Positions 23,989 to 26,736 of a stretch of 26,736 bases of DNA are shown here, piece by piece (the stretch's first letter is position 1; the number at the start of each line of letters is the position of its first letter). The position numbers and the translations under genes were made by a program. The notes beneath the pieces were generated by a model. The model made no database searches. It saw only the letters and a program-made list of their open reading frames with translations, and was not told where the DNA came from. This stretch comes from Kipferlia bialata (taxonomy: Eukaryota; Fornicata), in the NCBI GenBank assembly GCA_003568945.1, contig BDIP01000055.1, positions 9,065 through 35,800 of the forward strand. Direction: 5' to 3'.

Positions 23989-25742
23989 GTATAGATATAT
24001 ATATATATATCTGTCAGAGGTGCGCATGTCAGCCCAGTTCGAGGACTGGAATTAGTATTCTTAAACTATAAATACACACATGAATTCATACTAGTATGAA
24101 TTAACACGTATTTATCAATATCTGTCAGATGTACGCATGGCATCCCAGTGAGAAGGCTAGAGTGAGACTATTCCTATACATACTATAAGTACCTAGATAC
24201 ACACACACACACAAATATATATATATATATATATGTATCCATACCTCCATGTCAGGCAGTGGCAGGCCTCACCACCATATACATACAAGTACAAACTACA
24301 TATATACATATATATATACATACACACACATATATATATATAAATATGAATAAATACCTCCATGTCACCGAGTGGCAGGCCCTGCCTCACCAGACACTCA
24401 CCCTCCAGCCAGGTCTCATCTGCCTGAAGGGGTTAGAGGGGCAGACATACTCATATATATATACCATATGTACCTGCACCCACGGGGCCTGGTCGAACTT
24501 CTGCTTGTAGTATAGTCTCCTCATCTCATTCATGAAGGATAGCCTGGACATGGCCTGCATCTCGTCAGGGTCACACCTAAAAGTCAGGAGGCGTATATTG
24601 TGTAGGAAAAATATGTAAATATACTGTCATACCTCTCCCTGACCTCCTTGGACAGCTTGTCTCCCTCTCTTTCTCTCTATATATATAGTCGTCTAATAAT
24701 CTACTAATGAACAGTATACAAATACTCAGTGCTCCACAATGGCCATACCTCTCCCTGACCTCCTTGGACAGCTTGTCATCGGGAATGCCATCGATCCTGG
24801 GGGTGAATTACCAAGTATAATAGTATAATATTACGTTCATTGACATCGATACCAACTAATACAATATAAAGGCATATGTACACAGTAAAACACGTATCGA
24901 GAGCAGTTTTGTAACATGTTCCTCTTGCGAGAACTCGTACTTTCTAGACTGAACACTCATAAGATACTACGTGAAGTGTGTCTCATACCTGTTCACCTCC
25001 TCCGAAAGTGTGTCTATCCACTCCCTCACAGGCTGGGGGACGTCTCTGGCATTCCTGGGGTCAAAGAGAAATATAGCTTACACGATATGTATGATACGAC
25101 TATAAATCCTACACGATGTATATGAATATCGCGTACTTTCTGTTCTTGATCTCCTTCTTGATGGACATGAGCTGGTCCGTGAGGAAGCCGACCTCCTGCA
25201 TGGCTGCCACACTCTGCAGCATCTCCTAAGGGGTTAGAACGTACACACAAATTGTAGAGGGATTAGTATATAGAGAGAGGTAAAGAGGCATATATAGAAA
25301 TAGTATACATGTATCTTGCATGGCAGCCACACTCTGTAGCATCTCCTAACAGTGAGTATATCTAGAATCATACTATACATATACTACATATATACCTGGT
25401 ACAGCTCAATGTTGAGGATGGTCTTGGTGGACCTGTATGCTATATATACTTGGTATATATACTATATAAACCATATACTATATATGTACTACAAATATAT
25501 ACCTGGTACAGCTCAATGTTGAGGATAGTCTTTGTGGATCTGTCCGTGAGGTAGAGACCCTTGGACAGGACCTTGTCCTTGTACACACTGGGGGTGAGAT
25601 ATATGTGTGTACACAATCAGATATGTACAATACAATAAGAGAGAGAGAGAGAGAGAGAGGAAGAGACCCTTGGACAGCACCTTGTCCTTGTACACACTGG
25701 AGGTGAGATATATGTATATGCATAAGCAAAATAGTCCATAAG

Positions 25743-25777
<35 letters not shown>

Positions 25778-26736
25778 ACACGATCTTGTCCTTGTAGACA
25801 CTGGGGGAGGGATAGACAATTTACTATATGAAACAAATGAATACAACAAAAGCATTTATAGATTGATGTAAGGGCTCGCCACATAGACTATATATACACC
25901 TGATGATTGACTCCAGTGCCCCCTCTCTGATTGTACTTACTATATGTTTATTTGAATAAAGTGTATATATATATATGTATGTACCTAATGATTGACTCGA
26001 GTGCCCCCTCTCTGATTGTATATAGTTCACACTATGTATACAAATACATCATATATTAATGAGTACTGTAACCAACCTGATAATTGACTCCAGTGCCCCC
26101 TCTCTGATTGAATACAGTTCACTATATACTAATTATCATTAAATATAATCATGTATATACCTGATGATAGACTCCAGTGCCCCCTCTCTGACTGTATGTA
26201 GTATAGTATAAAGTACATAGTAGCATACATAGCAGTAAACATAGTAGTATAGTATACCTGATAATTGACTCGAGTGCCCCCTCTCTGGTTGTACTATATG
26301 TATATATGTATAGAATATATATATATATATATATACACCTGATGATAGACTCGAGTGCCCCCTCTCTGATAGTAAAGCCAGGCAGAGGTGGGAGGAAGTC
26401 ATTGCCCACAGACAGACAGAGCAGAATGAAGTCATCAACCACACGCTCAATGTCTAGAGGGACTTGTCCCTAAGGTTAGTATATAGGGAGAGAGAGAGAG
26501 AGAGACAGAGCAGAATGAAGTCATCAACCACACGCTCGATATCAAGGGGCACTTGGCCCTAAGGTTAGTATGTTAGAGAGAGAGAGAGAGAGAGACAGAG
26601 CAGGATGAAGTCATCCACTACTCTCTCAATGTCTAGAGGGACCTGGCCCTTGGATAAGTATGTTGTATATGGAAAGATGGGAGGAGGGGGGGGGGAGTGA
26701 GAGAGAGATATATATATACCTCCGGCATGTCCTCTG
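10098..26736 (-). CDS. XRN1-type 5'-3' exoribonuclease, C-terminal ~1,549 residues in 47 exons (partial)
   Basis: XRN nucleases degrade 5'-monophosphate RNA, typically decapped mRNA in the cytoplasm. Family marks: DIERVVDDFILLCLSVGND then FLPPLPGF and REGALESII (end of conserved region 1; the Asp of GNDFLP is a likely metal ligand), then YVRMTVYVLHYWF, VGVPHWREYFEPRFAPFASD and PLAVLLSICPS (conserved region 2). Exons (high-low): 26736-26720, 26469-26339, 25587-25503, 25225-25137, 25054-24989, 24796-24749, 24576-24474, 24423-24358, 23750-23679, 23597-23542, 23218-23140, 22715-22599, 22216-22110, 21649-21587, 21342-21216, 20611-20493, 20431-20241, 20162-20103, 19893-19845, 19749-19645, 19582-19462, 19318-19228, 18907-18846, 18782-18701, 18648-18545, 18435-18355, 18292-18185, 18096-18007, 17682-17593, 17288-17239, 16964-16887, 16812-16756, 16404-16352, 15547-15466, 15125-15039, 14841-14773, 14722-14618, 14471-14354, 13660-13579, 13354-13304, 12910-12843, 12515-12425, 12366-12291, 12012-11965, 11559-11500, 11134-10924, 10781-10098. 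All 46 junctions keep frame with no stop. The length suits XRN1 rather than XRN2; the long middle part is assigned by continuity only. Confidence 0.85.
11200..11445 (-). repeat. Echoes of the SRNRSEWD exon start and of the SDDDGYR exon end
   Basis: One acceptor-side echo of the exon 11134-10924 lies at 11201-11233. Two donor-side echoes of the exon 11559-11500 lie at about 11310-11342 and 11420-11443, each repeating GATGACGATGGATACAG with its GTGTG donor. All three sit in the single intron between these exons, in the expected order for the echo rule described under findings. Confidence 0.8.
11560..11964 (-). repeat. Intron with acceptor echo of the GRGARVC exon and donor echo of the QQRANR exon
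   Basis: An acceptor-side echo (CTGACCCTCAG then GGGCCGTGGTGCCAGGGT) lies at about 11640-11673 and a donor-side echo of the exon 12012-11965 at about 11849-11880. Between them are short repeats of AATCAATCGGA and ATCAATCC words (11674-11765). No additional exon is visible. Confidence 0.75.
12013..12290 (-). repeat. Intron with donor echo of the SSLLVVGAVR exon
   Basis: The stretch 12158-12208 repeats the end and donor of the exon 12366-12291 with a few changes (for example CTGCTAGTGGTGGGGGC). The rest is TA-rich, including a TACTATATATACTATATA tract at 12215-12245. Confidence 0.75.
12367..12424 (-). other. Short TACGCG-class intron (58 bases)
   Basis: An echo-free intron that carries TACACGATG and TCTACGCGATTG on the minus strand. 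It belongs to the short class described under findings. Confidence 0.75.
12516..12842 (-). repeat. (GA)n array and two acceptor echoes of the VGVVVAATLNDAC exon
   Basis: Copies at about 12573-12632 and 12650-12712 repeat the acceptor and 5' half of the exon 12515-12425. The nearer reads VGVVVAATLNDAC again with silent changes; the farther has several replacements. A (GA)n array (12538-12572) and TA-rich DNA separate them. Confidence 0.8.
12911..13303 (-). repeat. Echoes flanking the SIVAWLHGGNVP exon and the donor of the QRVNQ exon
   Basis: Two acceptor-side echoes of the exon 12910-12843 lie at about 12953-13000 and 13050-13093. A donor-side echo of the exon 13354-13304 lies at about 13195-13231. 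Each keeps the splice junction and is cut within the exon part. Confidence 0.8.
13355..13578 (-). repeat. Acceptor echo of the NHCLVHHPP exon and (TA)n array
   Basis: A (TA)n array lies at about 13418-13441. It is followed by an acceptor-side echo at 13452-13490 that repeats the start of the exon 13354-13304. Confidence 0.75.
13661..14353 (-). repeat. Four acceptor echoes of the AVCDTVQTTPLM exon and two donor echoes of the MDHALIR exon
   Basis: Acceptor-side copies at about 13745-13791, 13858-13875, 13931-13975 and 14038-14086 repeat the start of the exon 13660-13579; readings include AVCDTVQTNPLM and VVCDTVQTTPLM. Donor-side copies of the exon 14471-14354 lie at about 14122-14163 and 14245-14295. 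The intron thus reads donor echoes first and acceptor echoes after them in transcription order, separated by (TA)n. Confidence 0.85.
14472..14617 (-). repeat. (GA)n arrays and acceptor echo of the AVVGYLDLVTT exon
   Basis: The echo at 14536-14583 repeats the acceptor and the start of the exon 14471-14354. It reads AVVGYLDIVT, with silent changes and one conservative replacement. (GA)n arrays flank it. Confidence 0.8.
14723..14772 (-). other. Short TACGCG-class intron (50 bases)
   Basis: The shortest intron of this class. It has two direct copies, AATCGCGTAGTTT and AACCGCGTAGTTT, on the minus strand, and no echoes or microsatellite. Confidence 0.8.
14842..15038 (-). repeat. Donor echo of the HCVECIAKYRDR exon
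   Basis: The segment 14930-14985 repeats the last ~50 bases of the exon 15125-15039 with its donor, unchanged in the coding part. A (GT)n tract lies at 14899-14913. The acceptor here is CTAACGCGTTAG. Confidence 0.8.
15126..15465 (-). repeat. Two donor echoes of the GFERGHIR exon
   Basis: Copies at 15221-15253 and 15322-15371 repeat the 3' end of the exon 15547-15466. One reads GHIR again and the other has CACATAAG at its end. A (TA)n array (15290-15314) separates them, and a second (15436-15463) lies next to the real donor. Confidence 0.8.
15548..16351 (-). repeat. Seven acceptor echoes of the PLGIEGPDGEE exon
   Basis: Copies start at about 15628, 15727, 15833, 15916, 16026, 16130 and 16201. 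Each repeats the acceptor and the first 22-40 bases of the exon 15547-15466. The only coding differences I see are silent or near the cut ends: codon 2 (Leu) reads CTT, CTA (15916) or CTG (16026). The acceptor just outside the exon varies more (CTGAG.., CTAATCCTAG, CTCACACCAG). Spacers are TA-rich, with a long (TA)n at 16074-16104. This is the largest echo cluster in the window. Confidence 0.9.
16405..16755 (-). repeat. Two donor echoes of the QTEYMPVR exon in TA-rich intron
   Basis: Copies at about 16514-16545 and 16617-16662 repeat the end of the exon 16812-16756 with its GTATGAG donor. They sit among GATACTGATACTGATATATA repeats (16568-16700). Confidence 0.8.
16813..16886 (-). other. Short TACGCG-class intron (74 bases)
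   Basis: It carries ACCGTGTAGA, TATCGTGTTG and AATCGTGTAGTTT on the minus strand, the CG-to-TG form of the motif, and no echoes. Confidence 0.7.
16965..17238 (-). other. Intron without echoes
   Basis: This intron of 274 bases between the exons 17288-17239 and 16964-16887 is AT-rich. It shows no exon echo, no microsatellite longer than a few units and no RNA gene that I can recognise. Confidence 0.6.
17289..17592 (-). repeat. Donor echo of the VSAISIDK exon, (GT)n and (TA)n arrays
   Basis: The segment 17428-17471 repeats the 3' end and donor of the exon 17682-17593, reading VRVSVISIDK, with one replacement next to silent changes. A (GT)n tract at 17403-17424 and TA arrays at about 17360-17380 and 17545-17568 surround it. 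Confidence 0.8.
17683..18006 (-). repeat. Two acceptor echoes of the VLSQTKGSVVV exon
   Basis: Copies at about 17785-17830 and 17907-17951 repeat the acceptor and first 35 bases of the exon 17682-17593. Readings are VLSQTKDSVVV and VLSQTKGSVVV. Each ends in TA-rich DNA. Confidence 0.8.
18097..18354 (-). other. Two short TACGCG-class introns (18097-18184 and 18293-18354)
   Basis: The first (88 bases) holds three motif copies on the minus strand: ACCGCGTAGATTT, ACCGCGTAGATTA and TATCGCGTAGTTC. The second (62 bases) holds AACCGCGTAGAAT. The exon between them (18292-18185) belongs to the exoribonuclease. Neither intron has echoes. Confidence 0.8.
18436..18544 (-). repeat. Intron with a G run
   Basis: A G run of about a dozen bases lies at 18469-18480 in an otherwise plain intron without echoes or the TACGCG motif. 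Confidence 0.6.
18649..18845 (-). other. Two short TACGCG-class introns (18649-18700 and 18783-18845)
   Basis: The first (52 bases) has two direct copies, TTTCTACGCGATATG and TTTCTACGCGATGTT. The second (63 bases) has TTTCTACACGATATA. Both lack echoes and end in CTGAC..AG acceptors. Confidence 0.8.
18908..19227 (-). repeat. Acceptor echo of the CVVMAPKSR exon and donor echo of the VRVLSVVCKR exon
   Basis: The segment 18989-19014 repeats the acceptor and first bases of the exon 18907-18846. The segment 19067-19114 repeats the end and donor of the exon 19318-19228 with silent changes. A (TA)n array at 19195-19220 lies next to the real donor. Confidence 0.8.
19319..19461 (-). repeat. Intron carrying both an acceptor echo and TACGCG-type motifs
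   Basis: The acceptor and start of the exon 19318-19228 are repeated at 19373-19413. Motif copies (TACACGATG, AATCGTGTA, TACGCGATG, CCGTGTAGA in plus- or minus-strand form) lie on both sides. It looks like a short-class intron that was itself duplicated together with the exon start. Confidence 0.75.
19583..19644 (-). other. Short TACGCG-class intron (62 bases)
   Basis: It has TTACGCGATA and TTTCTACGCGTTT on the minus strand around a short (TA)n, and no exon echo. Confidence 0.75.
20432..20492 (-). other. Short TACGCG-class intron with an inverted repeat (61 bases)
   Basis: CGCGTAA and TTACGCG face each other across ten bases (about 20451-20475), so this copy pair could form a 7-base-pair stem. 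It has no exon echo. Confidence 0.75.
20612..21215 (-). repeat. Acceptor echo of the EVDDRTALL exon and four donor echoes of the ALDAAIQGLATVGPK exon
   Basis: An acceptor-side echo of the exon 20611-20493 lies at about 20690-20732. Four donor-side copies of the exon 21342-21216 lie at 20772-20822, 20893-20943, 21011-21060 and 21107-21157; all start at the same point (ACCTGCCCTAGACG). They read ALDAAIDGLATVAPK, ALDAAIERLATVAPK, ALDAAIEGLATVGPK and ALDAAIEGLQTVAPK, so the frame is kept and replacements are few. (CT)n tracts (20822-20842, 20944-20968) and (TA)n separate them, giving a minisatellite of about 85-120 bases per unit. Confidence 0.85.
21343..22109 (-). repeat. Echoes around the EHNPPSALVPYVSICAAKYN exon and donor echo of the HESITIS exon
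   Basis: Donor-side copies of the exon 21649-21587 lie at about 21413-21436 and 21467-21512. Acceptor-side copies lie at about 21739-21785 and 21846-21888; the nearer reads EHNPPSVLVPY. A donor-side copy of the exon 22216-22110 lies at 21996-22040, with only a silent change. A (GA)n array is at 21825-21846. Confidence 0.8.
22217..22598 (-). repeat. Two donor echoes of the SICPSPSLTAMHKNK exon
   Basis: Copies at about 22331-22383 and 22492-22543 repeat the end of the exon 22715-22599. Both still read SICPSPSLTAMHKNK although they differ from the exon at several third codon positions. (GA)n arrays lie at 22236-22258 and 22455-22486. Confidence 0.85.
22716..23139 (-). repeat. Acceptor echo of the DKAYLTDIDVF exon and two donor echoes of the FAPFASDLFLKTE exon
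   Basis: The segment 22766-22815 repeats the start of the exon 22715-22599, reading DKAYLTDID before it diverges. Donor-side copies of the exon 23218-23140 lie at 22876-22914 and 23002-23043; both read APFASDLFLKT with silent CTG-for-CTA and CTG-for-CTC changes. A (GA)n array is at 23108-23131. Confidence 0.85.
23219..23541 (-). repeat. Long (GA)n array, acceptor echo of the VGVPHWREYF exon and donor echo of the VLHYWFR exon
   Basis: A (GA)n array at 23236-23279 is among the longest in the window. The segment 23288-23335 repeats the start of the exon 23218-23140, with one silent change, and 23404-23429 repeats the end of the exon 23597-23542. Confidence 0.85.
23650..23678 (-). repeat. Heptamer tandem repeat at a 5' splice site
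   Basis: CGTTCAC is repeated three to four times directly next to the donor of the exon 23750-23679. The donor (GTACGGTGAACG on the minus strand) forms part of the first unit, so the repeat seems to have grown from the splice site itself. Confidence 0.7.
23751..24357 (-). repeat. Three acceptor echoes of the PSHWDAMRTSDR exon and a donor echo of the LPLGDME exon
   Basis: Acceptor-side copies at 23870-23915, 24010-24055 and 24120-24166 repeat the start of the exon 23750-23679. The first and third read PSHWDAMRTSDR with only silent changes; the second reads SSNWADMRTSDR. A donor-side copy of the exon 24423-24358 lies at 24244-24276. (TA)n and (CA)n arrays occupy the rest. Confidence 0.85.
24577..24748 (-). 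repeat. Donor echo of the KLSKEVRER exon
   Basis: The segment 24630-24663 repeats the end of the exon 24796-24749 with its donor, then runs into a pyrimidine tract. A weak TACGCG-type word (TTGTGTAGG) lies at 24598. Confidence 0.75.
24797..24988 (-). other. Intron without echoes
   Basis: This 192-base intron between the exons 25054-24989 and 24796-24749 shows no echo and no long microsatellite. Nothing else is recognisable. Confidence 0.6.
25055..25136 (-). other. Short TACGCG-class intron (82 bases)
   Basis: Its donor itself contains the motif (GTACGCGATATT on the minus strand). Further copies, TACATCGTGTAGG and ATCGTGTAA, lie inside. There is no exon echo. Confidence 0.75.
25226..25502 (-). 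repeat. Acceptor echo of the EMLQSVAAMQ exon and donor echo of the TILNIELYQ exon
   Basis: The segment 25313-25352 repeats the start of the exon 25225-25137 and still reads EMLQSVAAMQ. The segment 25396-25434 repeats the end of the exon 25587-25503, reading STKTILNIELYQ. Differences I see in both are silent. Confidence 0.85.
25588..26338 (-). repeat. Two acceptor echoes of the VYKDKVLSKG exon and five donor echoes of the REGALESIIR exon
   Basis: Acceptor-side copies of the exon 25587-25503 lie at 25661-25707 and 25774-25810. Donor-side copies of the exon 26469-26339 lie at about 25899-25933, 25983-26019, 26076-26110, 26159-26193 and 26258-26292. All five read REGALESII in frame; their codons for Leu, Ser and Ile differ in different combinations, all silent. 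(GA)n arrays at 25638-25660 and 25745-25773 separate the acceptor copies; TA-rich DNA separates the donor copies. Confidence 0.9.
26470..26719 (-). repeat. Two acceptor echoes of the GQVPLDIERVVDD exon with (GA)n arrays
   Basis: Copies at about 26509-26565 and 26597-26653 repeat the acceptor and first ~17 codons of the exon 26469-26339. Both still encode GQVPLDIERVVDDFILL although they differ from the exon at 6 and 7 positions, all silent. Each breaks off where exon CTCTGTCTG turns into a (CT)n array on the coding strand. Confidence 0.9.

Larger units (their letters stand above)
22110..26469 (-). other. Exons encoding the visible XRN catalytic core
   Basis: Twelve exons cover the recognisable nuclease core, from the GNDFLP motif to WPSEVTFVSPLAPFHESI, which matches the family's segment ending in 'LLPFIDE'. 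The order of motifs is normal. Several usually conserved positions differ: PLP replaces HLP after GNDFL, LSVGND replaces the common FFVGND, and FEPRFAPFASD replaces the common YPYHYAPFASD. The acidic and APFASD residues are kept, so I read it as a divergent but probably active enzyme. The N-terminal half of conserved region 1 lies beyond the right edge. Confidence 0.75.

Noticed and set aside
10782-26719. Transposon or retroelement as the source of the intron repeats
   Set aside because: I found no terminal repeats, target duplications or transposase/reverse transcriptase reading. Each repeat derives from the nearest exon, not from a shared mobile sequence.

Overview
The window looks like nuclear DNA of an intron-rich, microsatellite-rich unicellular eukaryote. 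Exons are GC-balanced and short; introns are AT-rich and nearly all end in a branch-point-like CTNAY a few bases before the AG. That fused branch point/3' splice site is known from metamonads such as Giardia and Trichomonas. Together with the extreme intron density and a Kelch-type protein, it makes an intron-rich fornicate metamonad (for example Kipferlia-like) my best guess. This is inference, not a database match.

Layout: (1) 292-4266, plus strand: the 3' part of an armadillo/HEAT-type repeat protein, about 15 exons, most of them phase-1 units of 132-162 bases. (2) 4571-6390, minus: a Kelch-like protein of about 364 residues in 5 exons, convergent with gene 1. (3) 6860-9759, minus: a small secreted FG-GAP-like protein of about 218 residues in 8 exons with a signal peptide. 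(4) 10098-26736, minus: the C-terminal ~1,549 residues of an XRN1-type 5'-3' exoribonuclease in 47 exons whose reading phases all agree. It runs off the right edge, so conserved region 1 is mostly outside.

The most unusual signal is in the introns of genes 3 and 4. Most long introns hold partial copies ('echoes') of the neighbouring exon. Each echo keeps the splice junction but only part of the exon: 5' parts with their acceptor in the upstream intron, 3' parts with their donor in the downstream intron, separated by (TA)n or (GA)n. Many echoes differ from the exon only at silent positions. So they are not simply decaying duplicates: they reflect protein-constrained copies (divergent alleles or paralogues), either recombined into the introns or stitched together by assembly. 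A second, short intron class (50-88 bases) has no echoes and instead carries a recurring TACGCGAT-like motif. Gene 1 shows neither feature.

No tRNA, rRNA, CRISPR array, or recognisable transposon or viral element was seen.
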